Notes: generated by a model not told the origin, from the sequence alone. Positions 11,306-23,706 are shown, numbered from the stretch's first letter. The stretch is DNA of 64,000 nt from Lamellibrachia columna (GCA_963662155.1 OY759270.1:56272374-56336373), one strand, 5' to 3'. Program-made: numbers and translations.

Positions 11306-11652
11306 TTGTACTGTGAAAACATTGATCGAAAATTGGACTGTGCAAGAATGATTGAACATTTAACAATAATTTCGATTTAATTGGCCAGTTTACCTGATTA
11401 TTTAGAATATATGACGTTATAGTTCATAATTATTATTATTATTAATCGTTCAGAAGTTTGAGAACATTCGACTTTAATTCATAATTATTGATAGTCGTAT
11501 ATAGACGATATTACAATGAAGACTAATTGTGGGCATGTGTTTTTACATGTTCATGCACTGCATACTACTTATAATTGTTTGCTGTGAATAGATTAAGAAG
11601 TAGAACACCACATAATTTAAAATGACATTAAGTTCTTTTAGAACAAAAGGGA
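11306..11652 (+). other. Gypsy 3-prime untranslated region and polypurine tract
   Basis: AT-rich, non-coding. It ends in AAAAGGGA (11645-11652) directly before the 3-prime LTR, the expected position of the plus-strand primer tract. Confidence 0.75.
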
Positions 11653-11793
11653 TGTGTCAAGATGTGACTTGTACAAAAGACTAGCTACGATCACGCGCAC
11701 TAGTCTTGTCCGCCGGGTAACAAGGTGTGAAAGTCGGAATTGTACGGTGTACTAAACAATTTAATAGTGACAATAAACGACATATTGAAATAT
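11653..11793 (+). repeat. 3-prime LTR of the Gypsy element
   Basis: Begins TGTGTCAAGATGTGACTTG and ends TTGAAATAT before the AGTA target duplication. It is 141 bp and differs from the 5-prime LTR by scattered substitutions and a 2-bp gap near 11682. Confidence 0.92.
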
Positions 11794-11797
11794 AGTA

Positions 11798-11855
11798 TAC
11801 ACTTTTAACTATTATAATTATTAACTTTTAACTTGTATCTTAAGTATTTTAATCT
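11798..11855 (+). mobile_element. LINE 3-prime tail, right half beyond the Gypsy insertion
   Basis: Starting TACACTTTTAACTATTATAA, it continues the LINE tail that was cut at 7155. The reverse complement of about 12070-12110 carries the uninterrupted version (TTTAGTATTCACTTTTAAC). Confidence 0.75.
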
Positions 11856-11897
11856 TATTTATTTTAATACTATTTTAATGGTTTATACATCTTTAGT

Positions 11898-12500
<603 letters not shown>

Positions 12501-12628
12501 TCTGGTTATGAGACATGCTGGAGCTCGGTGAGAAGATAGTCAGTAATCCCGTAGAGCAGACCATTTCCACACCATTTTGGTGTGTGTGTTTGTGCGTGCG
12601 TGTGTGAGTGCGGTGCGTGTGCGAAACT

Positions 12629-12629
12629 G

Positions 12630-12704
<75 letters not shown>
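12629..12704. repeat. (GTGC)n microsatellite
   Basis: About 19 tetranucleotide units, preceded by a degenerate GT/GC-rich stretch from 12577. Confidence 0.97.
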
Positions 12705-12930
12705 ACGAGTACATTGTGATGTTTTTATTAATAGTTTAACAAATATAAAATAAAGGTTAAATAACAACTAGACATTTCTCGAATGTTTCCGATCTTTTAA
12801 TTGTGCAGCGCTACCGCTTAATCACACTTGTTCATAACAGTAGCATTATTTATTATTATTAGTTGAAAGTCATCGAATGATTATAGATCAACATATTATT
12901 AATAAGAAGCACAATCAATCGTAAATTGAG

Positions 12931-13070
12931 AGCAGAGCACAGCAGCTAGAGCAGAGCACAGCAGCTAGAGCAGAGCACAGCAGCTAGAGCAGAGCACAGC
13001 AGTTAGAGCAGAGCACAGCAGCTAGAGCAGAGCGCAGCAGCTAGAGCAGAGCACAGCAGCTAGAGCAGAG
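12931..13070. repeat. 19-bp minisatellite, 7 copies
   Basis: Seven full copies plus a partial copy of AGCAGAGCACAGCAGCTAG, with one GTTAG and one GCGCAG variant. Flanked by AT-rich spacer. Confidence 0.96.
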
Positions 13071-13200
13071 TTGATTCAGATCATTTGATGTACCTAATCA
13101 CTTGGCTAACTGTGAAGTTTTTCATTGTTATTAATCATCATATTGAAAATAATTACGACACAGCAAGGTGAGGAATTTTTAGGTTTTGTTTGTCTCTTAA

Positions 13201-14091
13201 TTGTGCTTGATTTCAGTATTTGGTTTGAATTCGACTGGTTTGGCATGCAGTGTGGGTAGTTCATTGGATTTGGATTTCCCTACCGAACCAACGCAACATT
13301 ATAGAGTTAGCTTTCTGTGTGGACTGAAGAATGCGGATGAGTGGATTGACCACTTTGCTGAGCAGCATAGCACACCCGTTCAACCAGACGTGAAGGTAGC
13401 TGTATCCACTGAGCAGCATAGCACACCCATTCAACCAGACGCGAAGGTAGCTGTATCCACTGAGCAGCATAGCACACCCGTTCAACCAGACGCGAAGGTA
13501 GCTGTATCCACTGAGCAGCATAGCACACCCGTTCAACCAGACGTGAAGGTAGCTGTATCCACTGAGCAGCATAGCACACCCGTTCAACCAGACGTGAAGG
13601 TAGCTGTATCCACTGAGCAGCATAGCACACCCGTTCAACCAGACGTGAAGGTAGCTGTATCCACTGAGCAGCATAGCACACCCGTTCAACCAGACGTGAA
13701 GGTAGCTGTATCCACTGAGCACCATAGCACACCCGTTTAACCAGACGTGAAGGTAGCTGTATCCACTGAGCAGCATAGCACACCCGTTCAACCAGACGTG
13801 AAGGTAGCTGTATCCACTGAGCAGCATAGCACACCCGTTCAACCAGACGTGAAGGTAGCTGTATCCACTGAGCAGCATAGCACACCCGTTCAACCAGACG
13901 TGAAGGTAGCTGTATCCACTGAGCACCATAGCACACCCGTTCAACCAGACGTGAAGGTAGCTGTATCCACTGAGCAGCATAGCACACCCGTTCAACCAGA
14001 CGTGAAGGTAGCTGTATCCATGCAACCAACAGAGCAATCAGTATCAAAGTGTCAAGTTGGAGGTGGCCCTATCCTAAATTCAAATATCTGA
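13201..14091 (+). other. Open frame dominated by a 51-bp (17-codon) repeat
   Basis: A plus-strand frame starts at ATG 13201 with about 53 non-repeat residues (including SLDLDFPTEPTQHYRVSFLC). It then enters 13 copies of a 51-bp unit encoding QHSTPVQPDVKVAVSTE, and leaves with QSVSKCQVGGGPILNSNI to a TGA at 14089-14091. One unit has CAA changed to TAA (13738-13740), which splits the frame. The opposite strand is equally open because 51 is a multiple of three. No domain is recognised in the unique ends. It could be a repeat-expanded exon or transposon frame, or simply non-coding; I consider coding status unproven. Confidence 0.35.
13363..14020. repeat. 51-bp minisatellite, 13 copies
   Basis: Unit starts CAGCATAGCACACCCGTTCA and ends CTGTATCCACTGAG. 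Variants: CCCATT (copy 2), GACGCG instead of GACGTG (copies 2 and 3), CACCAT instead of CAGCAT (two copies) and one TAA-creating change. Substitutions are very few, so the array is young or homogenised. Confidence 0.97.
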
Positions 14092-14092
14092 C

Positions 14093-14329
14093 CCAAAAGC
14101 TCATCAAAATGCCGCTATTTTAACAGAAAAGGAAAACATTTATAGTGCAGAACATATGCCTCCAAAAACAATCAATTTGCTCTTACTAAAGGCTGTAGTC
14201 GAAAATGAAGGGGTGGTGCATGTTCCAGAGATGGAATGTTTTATTATTAAAGGCAGCAATGATGCACGTTATACATGAACTTCATGAAGTTATTTCTGAA
14301 AGAAACCTGCCAGTATCTTTTACTTTCTG

Positions 14330-14330
<1 letters not shown>
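14093..14330 (+). pseudogene. Possible SWIM-type zinc-finger fragment of a MULE-like element
   Basis: A short open stretch just after the 51-bp array encodes VHVPEMECFIIKGSNDARYT, then a stop. In another frame it gives KLFLKETCQY. The order of these pieces, a hydrophobic strand followed by KLF-KETC-, resembles the start of SWIM zinc-binding domains that accompany MULE-type transposases in invertebrates. The remaining Cys/His residues are not visible. This rests on remembered family patterns and is a weak call. Confidence 0.25.
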
Positions 14331-14924
<594 letters not shown>

Positions 14925-14927
<3 letters not shown>

Positions 14928-15560
14928 AAATTATACATACATACATACATTACATACATATATATATATACACACGTGCATCATGTTTACCTAATTTATT
15001 TAACTCATTAATTTCATAAACTATGTATTTTAAGCATGTGCGCTATATAAGTGTACTTATTATTATTATAGCGTGTGTTCTGCAACTAGTAAAATGTTAT
15101 AAGTTGAAGTTATTGTAAATTAAATAAATGGTGATGATTACATGTATTAATATTGAGTGATGCCTGGGTGTGATGATGTTTTAATAATCTATTTTTTTAT
15201 GTATAAAACATCTACATGCTGAATAAAAACACGTTACTTTTCCTGAAGAATGCGTTATATGCTGCAACCTACGCGCGTGTGTCTTATTTTGTGCTTAACT
15301 TCATGTTGATTATGGGAGGTAACAACCGCTGATCTCTAAAGAAATCAGTGGTATCAACAGATACATACTAGTAACACATTTTGTGACAAAGTAATAATAA
15401 TATTTTTTGTTGAGGTCATTTGTATTAGATTCGACCGTACGCTTTAAATTATGCGTTAATACTGGTGCCAACGTAATTACTGTATTTATAAAGCAATTGG
15501 TATTAAAATAGCGCCGTAAATTTACACAAAGTCCATTCAGAGATACTTAAAATACATCTA
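14925..15560. other. AT-rich centre of the long inverted repeat, nothing recognised
   Basis: Contains short ATAC-type runs near 14932-14975. No gene or RNA is recognised. Confidence 0.5.
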
Positions 15561-15564
15561 AAAA

Positions 15565-15990
<426 letters not shown>

Positions 15991-16319
15991 AAAGTTTGTT
16001 TTTGCGTGTGTGTTAGTGTGCATGCGTGCGTTTGTTTGTGTGTGTGTGTCTGGTGTGTGCACGTACACTAATACGTTATTTTGATAAGAAAATTAATACA
16101 AATTATTATTATATTAATGAAATATATTGCTACCATCAGATATGTATTATTAATAATAACATTAATATATTTTTGGACAAAAACACAGGTAATTCATTAC
16201 TTGTTAAGTATAATGAATAAATAAAATTTAGACGAAATATGAATATGGGATGGGAAATATGGTGGTAGAAAAAGACAAAGAATCTCTGTGAAGCTTGTTT
16301 ATGTAGCGACGCCTCAACA

Positions 16320-16525
16320 CAATATCGATTTTACGGTAACAGCGGAGCTATGCGTAGTCGCCGCCGGTGAGGTCGAGTGTTACTTGAGTTTGTTTTGTGA
16401 ATTTTGATCGTTATAAGAATGTAAGAATTTTTTTGTAACGTAGTGTGTGTATATGTATGTAAGATATATGAGAAGTCGGCTGTAGGTGGTCGTTTTCATG
16501 GTTAGGTCAGAAATTAAAAGATCGC
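16320..16525 (+). repeat. Dispersed repeat copy 3
   Basis: Same orientation as copy 2. Shares ATCGATTTTACGGTA, a following TTGATCGTT-type block and, with copy 1, TTTTCATGGTTAGGTCAGAA (complement at about 14331-14352). Confidence 0.65.
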
Positions 16526-16645
16526 CGACTCGATCCAGTGTTCTTGACTTAATTTGGCTCCTCTTGCTCAGCCTCAGCCCCCCCGGGGGGGGGGTACTGC
16601 TATACCAAAGCGGTGGGGGTGTGCCGCCAGAGCCCCATGGAGCAC

Positions 16646-17589
<944 letters not shown>

Positions 17590-17932
17590 ACTCCCATACA
17601 TGGGATTGCCCCGTGGCCCCCACGTACCCCCCGCCGCGCCGCCGCGTGCATACACACGTGGGAACTCGGCTTCCGGCGCCGCACAAGTCATCAACAACAG
17701 CGTGTGCACGAAGCATGATTCGTGCTGCGTGTTCGAACGAGTTTTTCCTGTAGACTGCGAAATGATCGCGACGATACAAACGAATAGTGTTCAGCGAAAC
17801 TGTTATATGTTGCAGATGAGTAGGTGATATCACTACTTGTTTGCAATTCACAGTTCAACAAATATTAATCGCCACTGCAACGCCGGTTCGCTCAGCCTCA
17901 GGTTGCACATGTTGAACTTGGAAGTCTTAAAA
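17590..17932 (+). promoter_or_regulatory. GC-rich, CpG-containing region upstream of the SLC7 exon; possible promoter or 5-prime UTR
   Basis: Base composition changes sharply from the AT-rich surroundings: 17590-17760 is rich in GC and CpG (GCCGCGCCGCCGCGTG). A possible splice acceptor TTTGCAATTCACAG ends at 17853, so part of this could be an upstream intron or a 5-prime UTR exon. No TATA box can be assigned with confidence. The inference rests on composition and position only. Confidence 0.3.
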
Positions 17933-18389
17933 ATGGCCGTGGACGCAGGGGTAACAGTGGATAACTCCGGACTGGACAAGGTGGAGCTGAAGCGGACGTT
18001 GGGGCTGTTCAGTGGCTGTACGATGATTCTGGGAACAATAATCGGCAGTGGTATTTTTGTGTCGCCGAGAGGTGTGCTCCAGGAGACAGGGTCGGTCGGC
18101 CTGGCCCTCGTTGTCTGGGGTCTGGCTGGCGTGCTCGTTCTGTTCGGCGCCTTGTGCTACGCCGAGCTGGGAACGCTCATACCGAAATCGGGAGGAGCGT
18201 ACGCTTACATCCAGGAAGGATTCGGAGACATGCCAGCATTTCTGTTCATGTGGGCGACGGCTTTCATAGTACTGCCCACGGGGAACGCCGTAATATCGTT
18301 GACATTTGCCCAATATGTTCTGCAACCCTTCTACCCGACTTGTCCAACGCCTCAGTCGACTATTCTTATACTGGCTGCACTCGCTTTGT
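17933..18389 (+). CDS. SLC7 light-chain amino acid transporter (LAT-type), first coding exon
   Basis: This exon encodes 152 residues plus one base, the N-terminal part of a membrane amino acid exchanger of the heterodimeric SLC7 family (full proteins are about 500 residues with 12 membrane helices). Visible: a short cytosolic N-terminus; helix 1 with the substrate-binding IIGSGIFV (residues 36-43); helix 2 (about 54-77) ending GALCYAELGT; PKSGGAYAYI (84-93); helix 3 (about 100-130); an extracellular FYPTCPTP loop whose Cys137 sits where LAT1 and LAT2 carry the cysteine that disulfide-bonds the 4F2hc/CD98 heavy chain; and the start of helix 4. The loop and QYVLQPF favour SLC7A5/SLC7A8-like proteins. 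ATG 17933 has a good context (AAAATGG); an in-frame ATG at 17909 would add eight residues. The exon ends at a consensus donor, T/GTAAGT (18389/18390), phase 1. No later exon is recognised. Confidence 0.88.
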
Positions 18390-18522
18390 GTAAGTACACG
18401 CTTATCCCAACACCAGCATTAGTTGTTTGTTGATGATGCAGTGTTATAATTATAAACATGCAGTGACGCTGTACTGCCACATATGGCAAATGCTGCACAG
18501 TTGAACCTCTTGCTTTGCCTTT
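18390..18522 (+). other. Start of the SLC7 first intron
   Basis: GTAAGTAC at 18390 is a consensus 5-prime splice site. The intron continues into the MULE element at 18531 and possibly through the rest of the window. Confidence 0.7.
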
Positions 18523-18531
18523 GGTTGCTTG

Positions 18532-18650
18532 GAACCCGTCGATCTCGGCCCACGTCGATCTCGGCCCAACTGTTTAGTTGTTAATAGGGAATTGGGTAGT
18601 TGTGTTGGGTATATATGTGTACAGAAATATGTATATGTGTAAATAAATTG
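18532..18650. repeat. MULE left terminal inverted repeat
   Basis: Two CGTCGATCTCGGCCCA units followed by CTGTTTAGTTGTTAATAGGG. It is the inverted counterpart of 21800-21926, with small differences in unit number and spacer. Confidence 0.8.
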
Positions 18651-18654
18651 TGCC

Positions 18655-18870
18655 GTTGTGCCGCAGATATAGTAACCACATATTTTATATCTGCGGAAAA
18701 CCGGGAAATATTCTGTTTTTAAATGGACATTAAAATTTTATTGAATTGAACGCGCAAGCCCGTATCTGCATAATAAGAATATAGGCTGGCACAAATGTTA
18801 CAATTTAATAATAGTATAGTGCCAAACAAGATGCGTATAGGGTGGCATTTTTCATCAAGTAAATACGCGT
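18655..18870. repeat. Dispersed repeat with an 11-bp hairpin, related to 24780-25300
   Basis: CCGCAGATATA at 18661 and TATATCTGCGG at 18686 form a perfect 11-bp stem. The same hairpin with neighbouring GAAAACC(A/G)GGGAA recurs at about 25066-25110. AATTTAATAATAGTATAGTGCC here recurs at about 24855 (quoted motif reduced to AATAATAGTATAGTGCC). Possibly shared internal sequence of related DNA elements. Confidence 0.65.
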
Positions 18871-19335
18871 ATAGGGACGTTTATTCGGCACTCAAGAGTA
18901 ATGTTTACTTGCGGAGAATGCAATAATCACAATTTAATAATACCAATTGATTTATTATACATAAAAACATTACAAAATCTCAGTTGGACATCCATTCAAC
19001 ATATTACACCAAATTATAAAATGCTGACCAATGTAATATATTTCCTTTACCAGAACTGCTATAGAAAGGCTACTCTGGTACTCACAATAATTTTAAAGAC
19101 TATATTACCAGCAACCTAGGAAAAAGACCGCTACAATGCTTTCAATATTTTAGCAGCATTATTGAAAATATGTATAACTGGTATATACTATAATAATACC
19201 GCTACAATAAAAGGCGCGGAGCAAATTATAATATGCTGTCAAACACTGCCAAATTAGCATTACGTCATATCATCAAATAAAATATAACCCATGTAAAGTT
19301 CGGTTTACGTTCCGACAGTTCAGTCTGAGGGATGA
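18871..19335. other. MULE internal sequence, nothing recognised
   Basis: AT-rich. A 72-codon open frame (18901-19119) has no recognisable domain. Confidence 0.4.
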
Positions 19336-19989
19336 CTATGTTTTAACCGTTGGTCCGTGCAGTCGCGAACAGGCTCGCAGAAGTTGCAGAGCAGAGCGGT
19401 CGCCATTCTCATATTCCTCCCAGTATGCAAAGATCTTACGTTGGAGATTCGCGAATGTCTTTTTCTGATACCGCTGCAACTTCCCCTCCGACACAAGACG
19501 CACTTGTATCGGGATCATGCAGGATTCGTCGTGTAGCAGCGACACCAACATGTATACATTCATCTGGGCACGACCCCTGGAGTTTAATCGGTTGTGCCAA
19601 CCCTCGATGTCGTTGTTTGTGCGCACTGACTGGTAGTAGACACTCCAAGCAGCTGGTGGCCAGATGTCGCTGATGGGGGCGATGTGTTGTGCTGGGATGA
19701 AGCAGAGTGCCATAATCTTGCGGAGATACTTGAAGGTGCCGTCGTCTGTGGTGTATGCTGCTTGGAGGCCGCACTCTTGAATATGTCGCCATATGGCCTG
19801 TGTGAAGTGGAAGGCACAGCCCTTCAATTCCACACCTGGGAAGACGATGCGTGCTGCGCGCCACGTGGCATTTTCAAAATCAAGCACTATGCGCTCGACC
19901 CGGCGACGGGGAAGCATGGCACACAGTTGACGAAAGACAGCTATGTAGTCGGTCTTTCTACGTCGAGACATCATGCACATTACCATCAT
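19336..19989 (-). pseudogene. MULE transposase, C-terminal two-thirds
   Basis: A 217-codon frame. It contains [16 protein letters not shown], then the MULE-type block [15 protein letters not shown] with the catalytic-region Asp, [20 protein letters not shown], and the conserved [17 protein letters not shown] near residue 135. The family cuts and pastes DNA between long inverted repeats. The N-terminal part with the first catalytic Asp is missing: at its start the frame meets a PHD-like segment in another frame (19986-20177), which implies an internal deletion. The C-terminal end at TGA 19336 looks natural, but a SWIM-type finger is not seen. Confidence 0.85.
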
Positions 19990-20177
19990 CCTTCAACCAT
20001 CAGCTGGTATGTTGTGGCGTCTATTGCGGTACCACATCTTATGTGGCACCATTTATCGCAGGAATCGCATTGCACGGCTTTCGAATTTCTCTGTACTCTT
20101 CTTTGGCATTCTAAGCAAGGATGTAAAGGCGGCATTGCTACTGAATTGTGGATACTCTTACTACTAAGGTAACGCAC
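19986..20177 (-). pseudogene. PHD-like zinc finger fragment, N-terminal part of the MULE protein
   Basis: A 63-codon frame with CLECQ, then VQCDSCDKWCHIRCG, a Cys4-His-Cys3-type pattern (C-x2-C ... C-x2-C-x3-H-x2-C) like PHD fingers. It ends in a stop directly upstream of the transposase fragment and in a different frame. Such fingers occur at the N-terminus of some invertebrate MULE proteins and also in some LINE proteins; position inside the MULE favours the former. Confidence 0.6.
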
Positions 20178-20359
20178 TATTTATTGACGTATGACACCCT
20201 CATCATGCCCTGATTGGCTGCAAGGTATGCATCCAATTGAAACACAACATTCGGCACTATGACCTGATTGGCTGCTAGGTATACATCTAATTAATGCACC
20301 ACACTTCGATTCAGAGCACAACGGCACATTGAGCTCGGCTTAAACGATTGTGTACCGAT

Positions 20360-20505
20360 TGTGTCCTCAATTAAATCAGATATAGAACAATGACAGTGAT
20401 AAGCGATTATTGTATTGTGAATAAAACGGAGCCACCTGCATATGGTCTTTGATCTATACAATGTTTTTCGTCAGATCATTTTGAATGTGAAGAATGGTGT
20501 GTAAT
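20360..20505 (+). repeat. Dispersed repeat, inverted partner of 55975-56120
   Basis: GAGCCACCTGCAT, TGGTCTTTGATCTATACA and ATAAGCGATTATTGTATTG here match the complement of 55975-56120, in the same order with scattered differences. About 140 bp. Could be a SINE or MITE; class not determined. Confidence 0.65.
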
Positions 20506-21299
20506 TCACACTTGCTCACTATACGAAACAGACAAAGTATTGCACTTAGGCAGGATCTAGTTACTGTAGCATCCCTTTGATGACAAGTACAGGAATAACA
20601 AACCAATAAAACGAATGCTAATCCATTACTAGTTAGAACTGAGATGATCTTCCGTGTCACCAATCCGGAATAACATTGGCCGAATTCGGTTCGATATCTT
20701 GACATTTTACTTTTTTATTCTGGAAAATTTACATCGCCACCACTCGCCGTAGTAACACGAGTGAAACAACAGTGAAGCATTGCATAGAAATCTTCGAAAT
20801 GTTTAGGCATGATTAAACGAACTCTTGGCCCATGTAAACCCGAAGTTAAACAAACAGCCTACAACATGCTAATCTGGCCACTTGAGACTTGAGAAATCAC
20901 AGACATTTTTGGATTTAAACGTAAATCCATGTCACCAGTGTCGTCACAAAACCACGTGATCGCTCATCTCATTAACTTATTTTACGCGCGCTGGCCGCAT
21001 TAATTAAACATCAAGTTTTACCGATAATTAATTTCTCGAATTACTTTAACTTTATTATGTTAAAGTAAACTGTATAGTCTTTGTTTTAAGTAACATAAAT
21101 GTTATTGCTAACTAAAAATTACCTATAAGATCTTTTTTGGTATTACATGAAACTTGTTCAAAACATTAGTATTATGGTTCCAGTCTCTGGGTGTAAAATA
21201 TTTAACTTTTGCTTATATTTATATACACAAAGTCAGGTTTTAATTCTAGCGTGGGAGCAATAAACAAGTAGTACATATAATGGCTGTCATTATTCAAAA

Positions 21300-21592
21300 A
21301 AAGGCTTGCTCAATGAAACAATGCCAGAGCAGCAAGCCGAATACTAGGGCCTCCACACATTCGTACTTCACACAAATCAAAGACAAATCACATGAAAGGA
21401 TCTGCTCAATGGAACAATGCTACAGCACCAAGCCGATTACTATGGCCTCAACACGTTCTTAACACACAGAAATCAAAGATAAATCACACGAAAGTATCTG
21501 CTCAAGGAAACAATGCAAGACCACCAAGCCGATTACTAGGGCCTAATTTAATGTCTCTACCGACTCCACACATTCTTACCACACACAAATAG
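21300..21592. repeat. Degenerate 98-bp tandem repeat, about 3 copies
   Basis: GCTCAATGAAACAATGC (about 21308), GCTCAATGGAACAATGC (about 21403) and GCTCAAGGAAACAATGC (about 21500) open three units. Each continues with AAGCCGA-TACTA-GGCCT and CACACA-AAATCAAAGA-AAATCACA-type blocks. Confidence 0.8.
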
Positions 21593-21799
21593 TAAACTAT
21601 ATGCAGTAACTATATTTTGTTTTTCATAGTTGAAACTGGTTTTGATTCTAATGCAATTTTAAATGCCTGTAAAATAATTGCGAGTTAATTTACTAGAAGC
21701 AGAACGGAATTTCACCTCATTCAAAATAGGTGGGCCGAGATCGACGTGGTAGTAAAACTGGTAAACAAAACATCCGTGTACCGTGTAACATTTTATTTC

Positions 21800-21926
21800 T
21801 TTACATATATATATATATATATACATATTTCTTTACACATACTACCTAATTCCCTATTAACAACTAAACAGGTGGGCCGAGATCGACGTGGGCCGAGATC
21901 GACGTGGGCCGAGATCGACGTGATTC
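21800..21926. repeat. MULE right terminal inverted repeat
   Basis: Complement of the left arm, with three adjacent GGCCGAGATCGACGTG units. A further unit lies internally at 21732-21748. Confidence 0.8.
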
Positions 21927-21934
21927 GGTTGCTT

Positions 21935-22489
21935 AATTATGTTTAACAAGATTTATCCAATGCAACAATACTCGAATGTTATGTAGTTAACCACAGTCGC
22001 AATAGGATCACATGTCAGTATAACCACACATCAAACCATAGAGCTGTAGCTCAAATAGTTTCTTGAGTTATGACCATTTCAAATTTTGTGGATTCTGTCA
22101 TTTTTGCAGATTTTTAAAAATCATGAAGATTTGTTGTTCTACTTAAAATACGAATAATTCAAAAACTATCTGTGCTAGAACTCTGAAATTTGGCATGCTT
22201 GCTCTCCATCATACGTGCATAATAACACATACATAGTTCCACTACTGAGTAAGAGTTCTCCCACAGTCTACCATTGAAGTTGCGTGTTTTTATGTATGAG
22301 CCAACAAGTGATTTTAGACCCATATTTCAACAATACAAGTAACACGTACATATCTAAGTATATGAGAAGTTTTAAGTTTTTATCTTGATTAGTTTATGAG
22401 AATAATGAGATACTCCAAAGTTAGTCATTGATTGAGTTTATTCAGTAAGATTGAATACATGGGTAGCAGTAACTAAATTTGATGATGTT
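21935..22489. other. Spacer, nothing recognised
   Basis: AT-rich single-copy-looking sequence with no supported feature. Confidence 0.5.
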
Positions 22490-23200
22490 ATGATATAACA
22501 ACAATATTTAGATCCTGAGCAACCAAATGGCTAAATAAAAGGCACTTGACTTCATTTTAAAAACTCTTAGATCGACATTGTTTGGTTGCGAGTGGCAAGT
22601 TTTTCCATTGGCATATGTCTGTATATAGAAACGAACTTTGTCCGGAACCGTTTTCTCTCGGTATCACACATGATAGATCACTCTTGTATTGTATAAATGT
22701 TGGTTCTGAACCATATCAGTATTTGCTCTCAAATAGTCTGGAGCATTACCATTGATGATATTGAACATGTGACCCAACTTTAACTGTTTTACTCTATATT
22801 CAACAGGTAATAATCCAACATACTTCAGTTCATTAACACCAACATGAAACGTCGGAGCATTTAACATATATCTAATAATCTTATTCTGTGTACACTTCAT
22901 TCTACATTTCATTTTCTTCTACAGACCACTATACCAAGCTGAACATGTGTAATCAAAATGACATTGAATCATAGCAGAGATTAAAAGTTTTTTGTTTTTA
23001 AGTTTCTGACGTTCCTGTGTAAAAATTGAATTTTTACTAAGGATTTTGAAAGCTGTAATGTCACCGGAATGGAATTGATTTAAGGTGACACCTAAATAAG
23101 TGACGCTTGATTTTGATTCAGTGATATTTCCACTGCATATAACATTCAAGTTTGTCATATTTGTACACTGTGAAATGAACACATTTTGTGTTTTATCTCA
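22490..23200 (-). mobile_element. Non-LTR retrotransposon fragment, reverse transcriptase C-terminal region
   Basis: Minus-strand frames encode SSVTYLGVTLNQFHSGDI, KNKKLLISAMIQCHFDYTCS and AWYSGL, followed by a stop at about 22919. The same frame then gives QNKIIRYMLNAP, VGVNELKYVGLLPVEYRVKQ and LGHMFNIINGNAP. After a frame change near 22665 it continues with SFLYTDICQWKNLPLATKQC. These are the conserved post-catalytic blocks of LINE reverse transcriptases. The LPVEYRVKQLKL variant differs from the other LINEs in the window, so this is a third family. 5-prime truncated, with at least one stop and one frameshift. Confidence 0.88.
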
Positions 23201-23269
23201 TCAACAGATTACACTCACGATTGCAACACAATATCAAATCCTGCAGCTGATTTTAATAGCATTTTACTA

Positions 23270-23450
23270 CCTATTCCATCTTCTTCCTGTCAAGGACTGG
23301 GCTCCTTAAGAGCGTTGTAAATCCTGCTCATCGCCTCTCACGTGCTGGGAATCAGCAGGTTAGAGATAGAGACCACCATTCTTTGAATCCACACCCCGGT
23401 TCCCTCGATCAAAAGTCTGACGCTCGACCACTGCGCCCCACTAGTCAGAA
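23270..23450 (-). mobile_element. Possible tRNA-derived SINE
   Basis: Read on the minus strand, GGGGCGCAGTGGTCGAGCG (about 23440-23422) resembles a pol III A box, and GGTGTGGATTCAAAG some 40 bases on is a weak B box. A non-tRNA body follows toward lower coordinates. No tail or target duplication was identified. Confidence 0.4.
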
Positions 23451-23706
23451 AATGATGACAACATTATTGTCAAATGCAAAAAAACGTACTGAATACATAG
23501 TTACAGATTATATGTACCTGGGTCATTCCATATGAAATGAACCAATGGTTAAAAAGTTGATGCCTTGGTATTTGGGCAATTCCGCCAAATGGTCAACCTT
23601 AAAAAACATGATTGAACAAGATTGCCATCCCAAAGTTCTCGAAGGCATGTGGACAAGGAAGCCATTGGCTTTTCGAGAGTCCAACAAATTTATCGTCTAT
23701 GTAGTA

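Larger units (their letters stand above)
7156..11793 (+). mobile_element. Ty3/Gypsy LTR retrotransposon, decayed
   Basis: A 4.6-kb element with 5-prime LTR (7156-7298), broken gag, protease, reverse transcriptase, RNase H and integrase in the order PR-RT-RH-IN that defines Ty3/Gypsy elements, a polypurine tract (11645-11652) and a 3-prime LTR (11653-11793). A 4-bp duplication AGTA flanks it (7152-7155 and 11794-11797), possibly AGTAT. The LTRs differ at roughly a dozen of about 141 positions by eye, so insertion is not recent. All coding parts are on the plus strand and contain stops, frameshifts and one deletion, so the copy is dead. No envelope-like frame is present. It sits inside a LINE tail whose uninterrupted paralogue is at 12013-12180. 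Confidence 0.95.
18531..21926 (-). mobile_element. MULE (Mutator-like) DNA transposon with long TIRs
   Basis: A 3.4-kb segment bounded by inverted arms: left 18532-about 18650, right about 21800-21926. Both carry tandem copies of CGTCGATCTCGGCCCA (two on the left, three on the right in complement), then CTGTTTAGTTGTTAATAGGG and GAAATATGTATAT. The direct repeat GGTTGCTT flanks it exactly (18523-18530 and 21927-21934; a ninth base is G against A), the 8-10 bp duplication expected for MULEs. Inside, on the minus strand, lie PHD-like and MULE transposase coding remnants. The element sits about 140 bp downstream of the SLC7 donor site. Probably inactive because its transposase lacks a middle section. 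Confidence 0.8.

Noticed and set aside
7156..11793. Endogenous retrovirus with envelope
   Set aside because: No third frame after integrase; the LTRs are short and the element is of the plain Ty3/Gypsy type.
17600..17827. 75-codon frame upstream of the SLC7 exon
   Set aside because: It is open because the region is GC-rich; no domain is seen and it is better read as promoter or 5-prime UTR.
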